A stretch of 64,000 nt of DNA from Streptococcus penaeicida (GCF_002887775.1 NZ_LOCM01000024.1:97912-161911); one strand, 5' to 3'; positions 40,458 to 50,375 are shown, counted from the first letter of the stretch. Numbers and translations are program-made. Notes: generated from the letters alone by a model not told the origin.

Positions 40458-41936
40458 TTAATCAATTGGGATTGAAATAATAAAGGTTGAACCTTCATTT
40501 AAAACACTTTCGACTCTCATCTCCAAATGATAGCCCTCAACGATTTGTTCTAAAATTGATAACCCAATTCCTAAACCAGCTTGAGTACTAGTCCGATTTC
40601 GTGATTTATCAGTCCTATAAAAGCGTTCAAAGATATGTTTAATATCCTCTTCTGAAATACCTTCACCCTTATCGCTGACTTTTAGAATAGCATTTTGACT
40701 AGTCGTTTCTAAGTCAATGGTAATTTCTTTTTCCCTGCGAGAATACTTGATAGCATTATCAATCAATATCATCAAAGCTTGCTCAAAGTGATTCTTATAA
40801 ATTCGTGCACTTGTTTGGCTAGCACGAGGTGTCCAATTAAAGACAAAGTCTTCTTTTAAGACTCTGAAATTTCCAATAACTGTTTCTATAGAATTTTCCA
40901 AAACAGTGCGATCATTTTGGTGACCCTCAAAAGATCCTTGAACACGAATCATATCTAGCATATCATTTATCATAATAGCCATCCGATCAGCTTCATGACC
41001 TGCCGCTGAAAGGCTTTCCTCAAGAATCTCTTGGTCATTTTTCCCCCATCTTTGAAGGAGACCAATATGACCCTTTATGATAGCAACAGGAGTTCTGAGC
41101 TCATGGCTGACATCACTAATAAATCGCGACTGGAGATTGGTATAATTCTCAACCTTATCTAGCATGGTATCAAAGATTTCTGACAGTTCTTCAATTTCAT
41201 CACCGGAGGTTATTGACGACCTCAGAGCCAAGTTGTTGGGATTCTCTGAAATATTGCGCATGACTTCGTGCAAATCCTTCAATGGCCCTAAAAATCTGCG
41301 GGTTGAAAAATAGATAATGCCATAAGCTAGACAGGTTCCAAAGAACTCAACAAAAATCAACCATAAAAGGAGACGGGCTCTGATAACATAGTAGTCTTCT
41401 AGATCCTGATAGATTGAAACATATCCTAAAAATTTATGCCCGTGATTGGCATAAACTTTTTTTGTAATCGAAATTCCTCGGTATTGACCTTCCACTTCAT
41501 CCTTAAAGACCTTATTTAACGGTCCATATAACTCATAAGTAAAATTGGTTTCATCTGTTGTGAAAATCATCTTACCCTTATTATTATAGATATAGATATC
41601 CTGTTTGACATCAAGGATATTGGTCAAATCGCGTTTACTCCGGATGAAATTATCCCCTTTACTTGAATCAACTCTAATTTGTTCTTTATCATTTTGATAA
41701 AGGGTATCCAGTAGATTATGAAATGTAAAATTAGAGTTCACCTCTGACAGACGAACTCTAACTAAATCAATTGTATGGTTGATAGCTTGATTTTCTTTTT
41801 TGATTAAAAAATAATCAGTTGAATAATAAGCTAACAAAGTAAAGGCTGAAAAAATGCAGAAAAATAATACAAAGAATAAACTAGACAGGCGTTTTGGTAA
41901 AGATCTTTTATATTTTAATAATTTCTGTTTTTTCAT
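40458..41936 (-). CDS. covS: Sensor histidine kinase CovS (CsrS)
   Basis: 492-residue membrane sensor of the CovRS virulence regulator. Membrane helices at about 18-40 and 187-209 enclose a sensor loop rich in acidic residues, which in group A streptococcus senses magnesium and LL-37. HAMP is about 210-262. The phosphoacceptor is His278 (SDVSHELRTP), followed by the catalytic domain with N-box DNAIKYSRR, G1 KVSDKGEGIS and G2 GLGIGLSI. Eight bases after covR. Full-length, so no covS inactivation as seen in hypervirulent strains. Confidence 0.95.
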   Translation of the reverse strand: MKKQKLLKYKRSLPKRLSSLFFVLFFCIFSAFTLLAYYSTDYFLIKKENQAINHTIDLVRVRLSEVNSNFTFHNLLDTLYQNDKEQIRVDSSKGDNFIRSKRDLTNILDVKQDIYIYNNKGKMIFTTDETNFTYELYGPLNKVFKDEVEGQYRGISITKKVYANHGHKFLGYVSIYQDLEDYYVIRARLLLWLIFVEFFGTCLAYGIIYFSTRRFLGPLKDLHEVMRNISENPNNLALRSSITSGDEIEELSEIFDTMLDKVENYTNLQSRFISDVSHELRTPVAIIKGHIGLLQRWGKNDQEILEESLSAAGHEADRMAIMINDMLDMIRVQGSFEGHQNDRTVLENSIETVIGNFRVLKEDFVFNWTPRASQTSARIYKNHFEQALMILIDNAIKYSRREKEITIDLETTSQNAILKVSDKGEGISEEDIKHIFERFYRTDKSRNRTSTQAGLGIGLSILEQIVEGYHLEMRVESVLNEGSTFIISIPID

Positions 41937-41944
41937 AAGTCATT

Positions 41945-42631
41945 TTATTTTTCGCGGATGACATAACCCATTCCACGAACAGTTTGAATGTATGATTCCC
42001 GTCCAGGCATGTCAATTTTGCCACGAAGATAACGAATATAAACATCTACAACGTTTGTTTCAACAGCTTCATCATATTTCCAAACATTTGAAAGTAATTC
42101 TTCGCGCGTCATAACACGGTTCATGTTTGTCATTAAAATGTTTAACAAATCATATTCACGTTTTGTTAGTGAGATTTCATCATCACCACGATTCACTGAG
42201 CGGTTTTGTGGATTTAATACTAAATCACGGTAAATGCCTTGACTAGGCGCTTTTTTCTCAGTTTCAATATCTTGACGACGGAAGATTGCCCGAATACGAG
42301 CTAATAATTCTTCAATTGCAAATGGTTTTACGATATAATCATCAGCACCACGGTCAAGACCTGCAACAACATCCATAATTGAATCGCGAGCAGTCATCAT
42401 CATGATGTAAGTTGTTTTCTCAGTTTGTAAACGACGAGTTACTTCGAAACCATCCATTTCTGGAAGCATAAGGTCAAGTAGGATTAAATCAAAATCTTTT
42501 TCAAGCGCAGTTTCCAAGCCTTCACGACCATTTACTTCAACAGTTACTTCATAACCTTCATGTTGAAGTTCTAATGAAACAAATCGTGCAAGATTTTTTT
42601 CATCTTCAACAATAAGAATTTTCTTTGACAT
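41945..42631 (-). CDS. covR: Response regulator CovR (CsrR)
   Basis: 228-residue OmpR/PhoB-type regulator, nearly identical in motif content to group A streptococcal CovR. The receiver domain (1 to about 120) has D53 as phosphorylation site and T65, the site targeted by serine/threonine kinase. The winged-helix DNA-binding domain (about 130-228) ends IQTVRGMGYVIREK. It represses capsule and toxin genes and stress functions in relatives. The 5' region up to yceD (about 225 bases) is AT-rich with several ATTAGA/ATTARA-like hexamers, the motif CovR binds in relatives, consistent with autoregulation. Confidence 0.96.
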   Translation of the reverse strand: MSKKILIVEDEKNLARFVSLELQHEGYEVTVEVNGREGLETALEKDFDLILLDLMLPEMDGFEVTRRLQTEKTTYIMMMTARDSIMDVVAGLDRGADDYIVKPFAIEELLARIRAIFRRQDIETEKKAPSQGIYRDLVLNPQNRSVNRGDDEISLTKREYDLLNILMTNMNRVMTREELLSNVWKYDEAVETNVVDVYIRYLRGKIDMPGRESYIQTVRGMGYVIREK

Positions 42632-42857
42632 AATTTTTTTCCTTTTCCTTTTGATTTTAAGCTAAGTCCGCTATCAAAAGTATTTCCGTTTTTATTAGAG
42701 TTTATATTGTTATCTATTAGTCTCTAGGACATCTATTCTTGATTAACATCAGGTTGGTAATACATCTTATTTCATAACTAATCAGATACTGTATAGAGTA
42801 TATCAGAGTGTCGCAAATTTTTCAATCAAAAATTACAATTTTCTTAAATAGTCAGTT

Positions 42858-43391
42858 TTATTCATTAAACAGTCCATCTAAACTAGCAAAAGGGTTATTT
42901 TCTTTCTTAGTTTCAGCCTTCAAGGCTTGGTACTGCTCCTCTGTTAGGACTTCCCAATCGTTTCCAGAAGGCAAGTTATCTGATGCTTGTTCTTCCGGCG
43001 TCAGAACCTGTAAAGGAATTGCTAGTAAAATATTGTCAATAGCACTTTCTTCCAAACTAATAGCATCTTCTTCCAAGACTAAAACAAGATTATCTTCTAC
43101 TAAATCTGCCTTGACTTGAACGTCATTTTTTTCAATAAAAATTTCTTCAATAGCTTGCTCTTCATTAAGTTCAACAGCTTGCATTGAGCGGCTCGATGGT
43201 AATGTTAAGGTGTAAGTAAGCTGGTAGTTTAGTAAATAAAGACCTTGATCATACTGGATATGACCTTTCACCTGTACATCTTTGACATCTATAATTGATG
43301 GATCCCGTTCAAGAAGCTGTTCTTTAATGTCAAGAATTTGATTAAATGAAAGCGCCTCTTGTCTTTTTTTGATTTCTGTAATGTTAATCAT
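42858..43391 (-). CDS. yceD: YceD family (DUF177) protein
   Basis: 177-residue soluble acidic protein of the DUF177 family, linked to 23S rRNA metabolism in characterised cases. VKGHIQYDQGLYLLNYQLTY (about 44-63) and the acidic LLAIPLQVLTPEEQ segment match the family, with the usual C-terminal NPFASLDGLF ending. In many Firmicutes it precedes rpmF; here it precedes covR instead. Intact. Confidence 0.85.
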   Translation of the reverse strand: MINITEIKKRQEALSFNQILDIKEQLLERDPSIIDVKDVQVKGHIQYDQGLYLLNYQLTYTLTLPSSRSMQAVELNEEQAIEEIFIEKNDVQVKADLVEDNLVLVLEEDAISLEESAIDNILLAIPLQVLTPEEQASDNLPSGNDWEVLTEEQYQALKAETKKENNPFASLDGLFNE

Positions 43392-43559
43392 TTTTTCTCC
43401 TAATAAAACTCTAATTTATTTTTACTATTATTTTAAGAATTTGTCAAATATTTTTTGTGAAAATTACGCTTCTTCTTTTTCATTCTTTAAAATTATTGAC
43501 AGATTTTTCATTGAATTTATTTAATAAGATAAACAGAAAACTTAATACTATCTTATTAT

Positions 43560-43592
43560 AAAAAGAAGAGCTTAAGAATTTCTTAAACTCTT
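43560..43592 (-). terminator. htpX terminator
   Basis: Minus strand AAGAGTTTAAG (43592-43582) and CTTAAGCTCTT (43576-43566) with one G-U, then CTTTTTAT. It overlaps the htpX stop codon. A second inverted repeat, TAATAAGAT/ATCTTATTA (43522-43530, 43550-43558), follows in the yceD upstream region. Confidence 0.75.
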
Positions 43593-44486
43593 ACATATGG
43601 CGCAGACGTTCAATCCGATCTGCAATTGGTGGGTGGGTACTAAATAAAGATGAGATGTTTTCTTTTTTTCGTGGCTCATTAATATATAAGGCTGCACTTG
43701 CATCGTCAACTTTGTGAGTCATTGGCTGAGAATTTTGTAACTTTTCTAAGGCCTTTATCATTCCCTCTGGATTACGCGTTAGCTCGACTGAACTTGCATC
43801 AGCTAAATATTCTCTTTGACGAGATATGGCAAGTTGTACCAATGTTGCTACAAGAGGGGCTAATACCAGTGACAGTAGTGAGAAAATTAAGAGTACTATC
43901 CCTAAACCACTACTATCTCGATTATCATCTCGACTACGACTACCACCACTATACCACATCATGCGACTACCGATACTCGAAATTAGCGTTATGGCACTTG
44001 CTAGAGCAACGGCAATGGTCGAAATTCGAATGTCATAATTACGAATATGACTAACTTCGTGACCGATAACACCTTCTAATTCTTCCCGATTCATGACTTG
44101 TAAAAGACCTGAGGTCGCTGCTACCGCTGCATTTTTAGGGCTTGACCCTGTGGCAAAAGCATTGAGAGCAGGATCGTCTATGATATAAACCTTTGGCATG
44201 GGTATCTGTGCAACCATTGCCATATCTTCAACAATATGGAAAAAATCAGGGGCCTGTTCGACGCTAATTTCTCTAGCATTATTCATACTCATGACAACTG
44301 CTGTCGATTGGAAAATCATGCTTAGGGCATATATGCCACCAATAATTAAGGCTAAAACCATACCTAACTGATAAGATTCAACTAGAATATAACCCGCAGC
44401 ACCACCAATAAGGTAAGTAAGATGAAAAAGGCAAGGATCAGAACAATGGTTCGACGCTTATTTTGAGAAATTTGTTGATAAAGCAT
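43591..44486 (-). CDS. htpX: Membrane zinc protease HtpX, N-terminus frameshifted
   Basis: M48 protease that degrades misfolded membrane proteins. The continuous frame 44361-43591 (256 residues) holds the metal site HEVSH (about residue 100 of that frame), the third ligand in LADASSVEL and two hydrophobic segments, but lacks the first segment and has no ribosome binding site. The missing N-terminus is present one frame away from ATG 44486 ([20 protein letters not shown]). Adding a G at 44412-44413 (plus strand) gives 298 residues, exactly the family length. It follows lemA, its usual partner. Confidence 0.88.
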
Positions 44487-44519
44487 TTTCTCCCCTTTTC
44501 TATAACGCTATTGAAAAAA

Positions 44520-45077
44520 TTAGAAATTAAAGTCCACTTTTGGAACAGCTTTTTCTTCTTCTGGTGTTTGTAAAAATTCACTTGGTTTGAAACCAAATAA
44601 TTTACCAACAATGTTGCTAGGGAATGATTCTAATTTAACATTATAATTTGATGTTGTTGTATTAAACAATTGACGAGAATAAGAAATTTTATTTTCAGTA
44701 TTAGTCAATTCATCCTGTAATTTCAAGAAATTAGTATTGGCTTTTAAATCAGGATAGTTTTCTGCAACAGCAATCAAGCTGGCAACTTGTTTAGTCAATT
44801 CATTAGACGCTTCCATGGTTGCTGCTGGTGTTGAAGCATGAGCAACTTGTGAACGCAATTCAGTGATTTTTTCGAAAGTTTTTTCTTCGTAGGCAGCATA
44901 ACCTTTAACCGTTTCAATTAAGTTTGGAATTAAGTCATTACGTCTTTTTAATTGAACGTCAATTTGACTCCAAGCTTCTTTAGTTTGCATACGGCTTTTG
45001 ACTAAGCTATTATAACTAGCCATTAGCCAAATAGCTAAGAGGACAAGAATAACAATAATGATAAGTGCAAGTGACAT
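44520..45077 (-). CDS. lemA: LemA family membrane protein
   Basis: 185 residues: one membrane helix near the N-terminus (about 2-22, [20 protein letters not shown]), then a helical cytosolic/extracellular domain with the family motif [24 protein letters not shown] (quoted in part, 41-64) and [13 protein letters not shown]. Function unknown. Conserved partner of htpX, which it precedes by 33 bases. Confidence 0.93.
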   Translation of the reverse strand: MSLALIIIVILVLLAIWLMASYNSLVKSRMQTKEAWSQIDVQLKRRNDLIPNLIETVKGYAAYEEKTFEKITELRSQVAHASTPAATMEASNELTKQVASLIAVAENYPDLKANTNFLKLQDELTNTENKISYSRQLFNTTTSNYNVKLESFPSNIVGKLFGFKPSEFLQTPEEEKAVPKVDFNF

Positions 45078-45185
45078 AGCAATTCTCCTTTTTATCTATT
45101 GACTCAATTATAGCAATTTTCAGCGCAATAGCAACTGTCAAGCTTTTTCCAGCAGCTATTTTTCATTTAGTTCTTTCTCTATTTA

Positions 45186-45194
45186 TGTTAAAAT
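45186..45194 (+). promoter_or_regulatory. rsmG promoter (extended -10)
   Basis: TGTTAAAAT at 45186-45194, with TTTAGTT-type -35 about 16 bases before it. Divergent from lemA. Confidence 0.5.
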
Positions 45195-45222
45195 AGTAAA
45201 AAATCAGATATTGAGGAAAAGC

Positions 45223-45936
45223 ATGACTCCAGAAGAATTCTACCTGGCTTTAGAAGAAGCCGGATTCCCACTTAACCAAAAACAAAAAGACCAATTCGAA
45301 ACTTATTTCAAGACTCTTGTTGAATGGAACCAAAAAATCAACTTAACAGCTATTACAGAAAGAGACGATGTCTATCTAAAACACTTCTATGATTCTATCG
45401 CGCCTGTTCTTCAAGGATACATCAAAAACGAAGCTGTTCAACTCCTTGATATTGGGGCCGGAGCTGGTTTCCCGTCAATTCCCATGAAAATCATCTTCCC
45501 CCAACTACAAGTGACCATTATTGATTCCCTAAATAAGCGCATCACCTTTTTAAACCACTTAGCAGAAGAACTTGATCTTAGTGGGGTTGCTTTTTATCAT
45601 GGCCGAGCAGAGGACTTTGGCCAAGACAAGAGCTTCCGCTCTCAATTTGACCTAGTGACAGCTCGCGCTGTCGCACGGATGCAAGTCCTGTCAGAATTAA
45701 CCATTCCTTTCTTGCAAGTTGGAGGACAATTAATCGCCTTAAAAGCTCAAGCTGCTGACCAAGAGATAGAGGATGCTCAGAAAGCTCTTCGCTTATTATT
45801 TGCTCAAGTCATTGAAAATCACCACTACCAATTACCAAATGGTGACTCACGCTATATGACCATTGTCGAAAAGAAAAAAGAAACCCCAAATAAATACCCT
45901 CGTAAAGCAGGAACCCCTGCAAAAAATCCCTTATAA
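45223..45936 (+). CDS. rsmG: 16S rRNA (guanine(527)-N7)-methyltransferase RsmG
   Basis: 237 residues from ATG 45223 behind TGAGGAAA. Rossmann methyltransferase with the SAM loop [17 protein letters not shown] (about 71-87), [12 protein letters not shown] and the [11 protein letters not shown] motif. Modifies G527 of 16S rRNA; loss gives low-level streptomycin resistance in other bacteria. Monocistronic ahead of the potassium genes. Confidence 0.94.
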   Translation: MTPEEFYLALEEAGFPLNQKQKDQFETYFKTLVEWNQKINLTAITERDDVYLKHFYDSIAPVLQGYIKNEAVQLLDIGAGAGFPSIPMKIIFPQLQVTIIDSLNKRITFLNHLAEELDLSGVAFYHGRAEDFGQDKSFRSQFDLVTARAVARMQVLSELTIPFLQVGGQLIALKAQAADQEIEDAQKALRLLFAQVIENHHYQLPNGDSRYMTIVEKKKETPNKYPRKAGTPAKNPL

Positions 45937-45948
45937 TGTCAAAAAAGT

Positions 45949-45980
45949 TAAATCGCTGTGGCGATTTAGCTTATTTTCTT
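45949..45980 (+). terminator. rsmG terminator (weak)
   Basis: Arms TAAATCGC (45949-45956) and GCGATTTA (45961-45968), loop TGTG, then GCTTATTTTCTT. A-run on the other side. Confidence 0.6.
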
Positions 45981-46020
45981 AAAATTTGATATGATGGATA
46001 TGATACCTTAAGGAGGAATT

Positions 46021-47397
46021 ATGAGACTACCAACTATCAGAACTTGGACGGTAACCCAAAAATTGTCCCTAAGTTTTGCATCTGTTATCATAATAGGCAG
46101 CTTACTCTTGTCACTGCCCATTATGCATTACCCAAATGGCCCAGAAACCTATTACCTGGACCATCTTTTTAATACTGTTTCCATGGTTTGTGTAACTGGG
46201 CTTTCAGTTATACCAGTCTCTGAAGCCTACAATGGCTTAGGACAATTAGTGACCATCTGTTTAATGCAAATCGGTGGTTTAGGTTTGGTTTCCTTAATTG
46301 CCTTCAGTACTTATGCTTTACAACGTAAAATGGATTTATCTGGCCATACCCTGCTCCAATCTGCCCTCAACCGAAGCGATAGTAAAAACCTCAAAGATTT
46401 TCTCTTCTTTGCTTATAAGATTACTTTTATCATTGAGGGAATTGCTTTTTTGATTATTGCCATAGATTTTGTTCCACGATTTGGACTCAAACATGGGCTC
46501 TTCAATAGCCTGTTTCTTGCTGTTTCTGCCTTCTGTAATGCAGGTTTTGATAATTTTAACAGTTCAAGTCTCCAAGATTTTGTCTTAAATCCCTTAATAA
46601 ATTTTATCGTTGCTTTCTTAATCATTTTCGGAGGGATCGGTTTTGCCGTCTGGCATGATTTGGTTGATAATCTTAAGCGCTTTTTCATCGAAAAACCTAA
46701 ACGACACGGCCTTTTCTATCGCAAACTCTCTAATCAGACCAAGTTGGTCCTGCAAACAACTGCTATAATTTTACTTGCAGGAACCCTCATCACTTGGTAC
46801 TTAGAAAAAGACAATCCTAAAACTATTGCTAACTATACCTTTTTCCAACAACTAATGATTAGCTTCTTCCAGACCGTTACCATGAGAACTGCTGGTTTTG
46901 CTAGTCTTTCTTATCTAGATACGCTAGCACCAACAAACTTTTTATACATGAGCCAGATGATTATCGGTGGAGGACCTGGAGGAACAGCTGGTGGTATTAA
47001 AGTCACAACAGTGGCTATTACTTTACTCTTATTAAAAGCAGAACTTTCTGGCCAGTCTGAAGTCACTTTTCATAATCGAATCATCGCTAGCAAGACAATT
47101 AAGCAGACCATGTCAGTCCTTATTTTCTTCTTCTCGGTCTTGATTACTGGTTATATTCTGCTCTTAGGCGTCGAGCCTAATTTAGACCCTGTTGCCCTTT
47201 TATTTGAAGCTGTATCCGCTATTGATACTGTTGGGGTCAGCATGGATTTAACACCAAAATTATCAACAGCAGGCCGAGTTATCATCATGCTCTTAATGTT
47301 TATCGGTCGGGTAGGCCCCATCACTTTCTTATTGAGTTTAATTCAACGGAAAGAAAAAACCATTCGCTATGCAACAACTGATATCTTAGTAGGATAG
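46021..47397 (+). CDS. ktrB: Potassium uptake channel subunit KtrB/TrkH family
   Basis: 458-residue membrane protein with four pore repeats. The first selectivity loop is MVCVTGLSVIP (about residue 58-68), others are AVSAFCNAGFDN, TVTMRTAGFASLS and AVSAIDTVGVS. GGGPGGTAGGIKVTT is the gating loop. Preceded by AAGGAGG. It forms a K+ (possibly Na+-coupled) uptake system with the downstream KtrA. No c-di-AMP riboswitch was recognised in the short leader. Confidence 0.93.
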   Translation: MRLPTIRTWTVTQKLSLSFASVIIIGSLLLSLPIMHYPNGPETYYLDHLFNTVSMVCVTGLSVIPVSEAYNGLGQLVTICLMQIGGLGLVSLIAFSTYALQRKMDLSGHTLLQSALNRSDSKNLKDFLFFAYKITFIIEGIAFLIIAIDFVPRFGLKHGLFNSLFLAVSAFCNAGFDNFNSSSLQDFVLNPLINFIVAFLIIFGGIGFAVWHDLVDNLKRFFIEKPKRHGLFYRKLSNQTKLVLQTTAIILLAGTLITWYLEKDNPKTIANYTFFQQLMISFFQTVTMRTAGFASLSYLDTLAPTNFLYMSQMIIGGGPGGTAGGIKVTTVAITLLLLKAELSGQSEVTFHNRIIASKTIKQTMSVLIFFFSVLITGYILLLGVEPNLDPVALLFEAVSAIDTVGVSMDLTPKLSTAGRVIIMLLMFIGRVGPITFLLSLIQRKEKTIRYATTDILVG

Positions 47398-47407
47398 GAG
47401 AACAGAA

Positions 47408-48079
47408 ATGAAACGTAAAACTGTCGGTGTCTTAGGCTTAGGAATTTTTGGACGAACAGTAGCTAGACAATTAAGTCAATTTGACCAAGACGTCATCGCA
47501 ATTGATACCAGCGAAGCCAATGTTAATGAAATCGGTAATCTTGTCACTAAGGCTGCCGTTGGCGATATGACTGACAATGATTTTCTATTATCAGTAGGAA
47601 TTGACCAGTGTGATACAGTAGTTATAGCTACAGGTAATAACTTGGAATCATCAGTCCTAGCCATTATGCATTGTAAAAAAATGAAGGTGCCTGCTATTAT
47701 TGCTAAGGCAAAAAATAAAATTCATGAGGAAGTTTTATATGGAATTGGAGCCACAAATGTTATCACGCCTGAACGTGATTCTGGTAAACAAGTTGCCTCA
47801 AATATCTTAAAACACCATATTGAAAGTATTATTTATCTAGAGCATGGCATTTCCATGATTAATTTTCAAATTCCTCAAAGTTGGATTGGCAAGTCCTTAA
47901 CAGAATTGGATGTCCGCCAAAAATACGAACTCAACATTATTGGTACCAGACATGCTAAGGAAAGTGACTTAGACCCAAATCTCAACCCAACGGAACCCTT
48001 AGAAGCTGACACTATTATCGTCGCCATCGCCAATGACCATACCTTTGAAAAATTCGACTACTTAGGCTATCTGAAATAA
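47408..48079 (+). CDS. ktrA: Potassium uptake regulatory subunit KtrA/TrkA family
   Basis: 223-residue cytosolic gating ring protein. RCK_N domain with GxGxxG Rossmann motif VLGLGIFGRTVA (residues 8-19) and the acidic AIDTSE turn; RCK_C domain (about 140-223) that in relatives binds cyclic-di-AMP. Ten bases after ktrB; controls K+ flow by nucleotide binding. Confidence 0.93.
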   Translation: MKRKTVGVLGLGIFGRTVARQLSQFDQDVIAIDTSEANVNEIGNLVTKAAVGDMTDNDFLLSVGIDQCDTVVIATGNNLESSVLAIMHCKKMKVPAIIAKAKNKIHEEVLYGIGATNVITPERDSGKQVASNILKHHIESIIYLEHGISMINFQIPQSWIGKSLTELDVRQKYELNIIGTRHAKESDLDPNLNPTEPLEADTIIVAIANDHTFEKFDYLGYLK

Positions 48080-48137
48080 AAGTAAAATAATATTCTCAGA
48101 AAAACTAATCCTCTTAGTCATTCTTAGGAGAATATTC

Positions 48138-48166
48138 AAAAAGCTAGGACTTCGTCCTAGCTTTTG
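48138..48166 (+). terminator. ktrA terminator
   Basis: Twelve-base arms AAAAGCTAGGAC and GTCCTAGCTTTT around a UUCG tetraloop (48151-48154). The core is identical to the metI terminator about 450 bases away on the other strand. Confidence 0.88.
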
Positions 48167-48418
48167 CTGAGTAGGTGATATTAATTGTGTTATGAGTGAA
48201 CGAAATGACAATAATCTTAGTGACTAGAAATAATAATCCATTATGGTAAGACTATCAAGTACATAAATGCTATATTGATTATGGATATTTTTTGTTTTTT
48301 GTTATTAACCATTGTTAAATTTCCTTTATTTAAAGCACTTTATTTGAATTACTCTTTTCATAAAGCTCTTAAATAAGGATTCTAAAGACAAAAATGGTGG
48401 TATTACAAGCAAAAAAAA

Positions 48419-48552
48419 TGCTTTTCTATAGTGGTGAAAGTGGCATTTCTCATATTTAGCCACTCGGAAATTTGGAGACCTTAGGCTCCAGATTTAGGCA
48501 TGGAATCACGAAGTGAGTCGCTGCCGTCCGAAACCACCATAGAAAAGCATCA
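48419..48552. repeat. 134-bp element bounded by 18-bp inverted repeats
   Basis: The ends, beginning ATGCTTTTCTATAGTGGT at 48419 and ending ACCACCATAGAAAAGCAT (at about 48552), pair over 18 bases with one mismatch. Inside are at least three small hairpins: GTGGC/GCCAC, ATTTGGAG/CTCCAGAT and TCAC-GAA-GTGA. The interior has higher GC than its surroundings. CAAAAAA flanks both ends and may be a target duplication. This could be a miniature inverted-repeat element or a structured RNA. I know no family it matches. Confidence 0.6.
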
Positions 48553-48586
48553 AAAAAGTGAAAACTATATACCTTACCCTTACTCT

Positions 48587-48614
48587 AAAAGCTAGGACTT
48601 CGTCCTAGCTTTTT
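48587..48614 (-). terminator. metI terminator
   Basis: Arms AAAAGCTAGGAC (48587-48598) and GTCCTAGCTTTT (48603-48614) with a TTCG loop. Same sequence as the ktrA terminator. Four bases after the metI stop. Confidence 0.88.
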
Positions 48615-48617
48615 AGT

Positions 48618-49310
48618 TTATTTGTGACTAAAGCGGCGCGTTAATCGATCACCGGTGAATTGAATACCAAAAATCAGTAATAAAATGATAAGAGTAGCTA
48701 CCCAGGTCACATCATTATTGAAACGATTGTAACCATAAGAAATAGCTACGTTTCCTAGTCCACCAGCTCCGATTGCACCAGCCATTGCTGTCTCGCCAAT
48801 AAGAGAAATCAAAGTTACTGTTGAAACGCGAATTAAATCTGGCAACCCTTCACTTAAATAGACACGAACGATATCCCAAAAGGTTGCTCCTGATGCCTGA
48901 GCAGCTTCAATAACCCCTTTGTCAAGCTCTGAAAAAACAACTTGTACCTGACGAGCAAAGAAAGGGAATGTCGCAAAAGTTAATGGAACTAATGCAGCAT
49001 TTGCTCCTAAGATAGTCCCCATAACCAAATAGGTAAAACTAGCTAAAATAGCAATTAAGATAATAAATGGGATAGCCCGGAAAATCGAAGTGATTTTATC
49101 TAAAACCCAAGAAACAGCTTTGTTTTCAATGACCCCCCCTGGCCCCATCAAAACCAAAAGTAAGCCTAAGAAAAGACCGATACTGCCCCCAACAATAAAA
49201 GGGACAATGGTCATATAGATGGTATTCCAAATGGCCAAGCCCCAACCTGCATCACCAGACCATCCTAATTGATAGACATTTGGTAAATAAGTTTGAATCA
49301 AACTAGACAT
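48618..49310 (-). CDS. metI: Methionine ABC importer permease MetI
   Basis: 230-residue permease with five hydrophobic segments and the MetI EAA loop (GVIEAAQASGATFWDIVRVYL in part, about 135-153) that contacts MetN. Imports L- and D-methionine with MetN and MetQ. One base after metN. Typical of the MetI family in length. Confidence 0.94.
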   Translation of the reverse strand: MSSLIQTYLPNVYQLGWSGDAGWGLAIWNTIYMTIVPFIVGGSIGLFLGLLLVLMGPGGVIENKAVSWVLDKITSIFRAIPFIILIAILASFTYLVMGTILGANAALVPLTFATFPFFARQVQVVFSELDKGVIEAAQASGATFWDIVRVYLSEGLPDLIRVSTVTLISLIGETAMAGAIGAGGLGNVAISYGYNRFNNDVTWVATLIILLLIFGIQFTGDRLTRRFSHK

Positions 49311-50375
49311 TTATGCTCCTCTCTTCAATACAGTTAAATCAACACCTGCTTTAGCTAGTGCTTTTTCTGCCAAAACTAGATTCGTCTCGTCCCCTTCAAG
49401 AACCAGAACCATTTCACCAACTGGAACCTGATCTAGAATTTCAATATTACCATAGAGTATGTTAGCAGTTACTTCATAATCTTTATAAATTTGATTTAAT
49501 ATTGGCTCGTCAGTGGTATGACCAGCATATTTCAATTGAACTAACAAAGCCCCTTTGGGCAAGTCTTTAACAATTTCTTGTTGGTTAATTTTTTCCAAAG
49601 CCTCATCTATGCCCGTTGCTGTACGGATAAATTCTTGCGTTAAGGTCTCTTTAGGATCTGAAAAGATATCTAACACGGAACCTTCTTCAATCAATGATCC
49701 GTTTTGCATCACTGCGACACGATTACAAATATCTTTAACAATTTGCATTTCATGGGTAATCATGACAATGGTTAAACCTAATTTTCGGTTTAAATCTTGT
49801 AACAAGGCTAAAATCTGCTTAGTAGTTTTGGGATCTAGAGCTGATGTTGCTTCATCGGAAATCAAAATTTTAGGGTCGTTTGCCAGAGCACGCGCAATGG
49901 CCACTCTCTGTTTTTGTCCACCTGATAATTGGGATGGGTAATTATCAGCTCGGTCACTTAAACCAACTAAGTCGAGGAGACGAGCTACTTTTTCTTCAAT
50001 TTCTGACTTGCTTAAGCCGGAATGACGCAATGCAAAGGCCACGTTTTCTTTGGCTGTTTTTTGGGCCATAAGATTGAAATGTTGGAAAATCATCCCAATC
50101 TGACGCCTCATATTCCGCAAATCCTGGCTAGAGAGAACAACTTTCCCATCTTTGTAAGTCAAGTTTCCATCAACATGAATCTGACCTGCTGTGGGTGCTT
50201 GAAGTAAGTTAATCACGCGCACTAGTGTCGATTTGCCAGCTCCAGAATAGCCGACAATTCCATAAATATCGCCTTGATTGATATGGACAGTCACGTCCTT
50301 AACAGCCTCAATCTGTCGCTTTCCCTGTTGAAAAGTGATGTCAATATGATCCAATTGTATCATTGCTTTACTCAT
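49311..50375 (-). CDS. metN: Methionine ABC importer ATP-binding protein MetN
   Basis: I place the start at ATG 50375 ([15 protein letters not shown]), giving 354 residues; an earlier start lies within the peptidase gene. Walker [10 protein letters not shown], signature LSGGQKQR and Walker [13 protein letters not shown] are intact. The C-terminal ACT-like NIL domain (about 270-350) senses intracellular methionine and inhibits transport. Eight-base overlap with the peptidase gene. Confidence 0.93.
   Translation of the reverse strand: MSKAMIQLDHIDITFQQGKRQIEAVKDVTVHINQGDIYGIVGYSGAGKSTLVRVINLLQAPTAGQIHVDGNLTYKDGKVVLSSQDLRNMRRQIGMIFQHFNLMAQKTAKENVAFALRHSGLSKSEIEEKVARLLDLVGLSDRADNYPSQLSGGQKQRVAIARALANDPKILISDEATSALDPKTTKQILALLQDLNRKLGLTIVMITHEMQIVKDICNRVAVMQNGSLIEEGSVLDIFSDPKETLTQEFIRTATGIDEALEKINQQEIVKDLPKGALLVQLKYAGHTTDEPILNQIYKDYEVTANILYGNIEILDQVPVGEMVLVLEGDETNLVLAEKALAKAGVDLTVLKRGA

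Larger units (their letters stand above)
48080..48617. other. 538-base gene-free interval between ktrA and metI
   Basis: Holds two hairpin terminators with an identical core (48138-48166 on the plus strand, 48587-48614 on the minus strand), an extra inverted repeat AATATTCTC/GAGAATATT (48089-48136), and the inverted-repeat element at 48419-48552. The stretch 48170-48410 is very AT-rich with no gene seen. Confidence 0.6.

Noticed and set aside
42900..43120. Antisense plus-strand frame over yceD
   Set aside because: It is a shadow of the acidic yceD sequence; no promoter or ribosome binding site.
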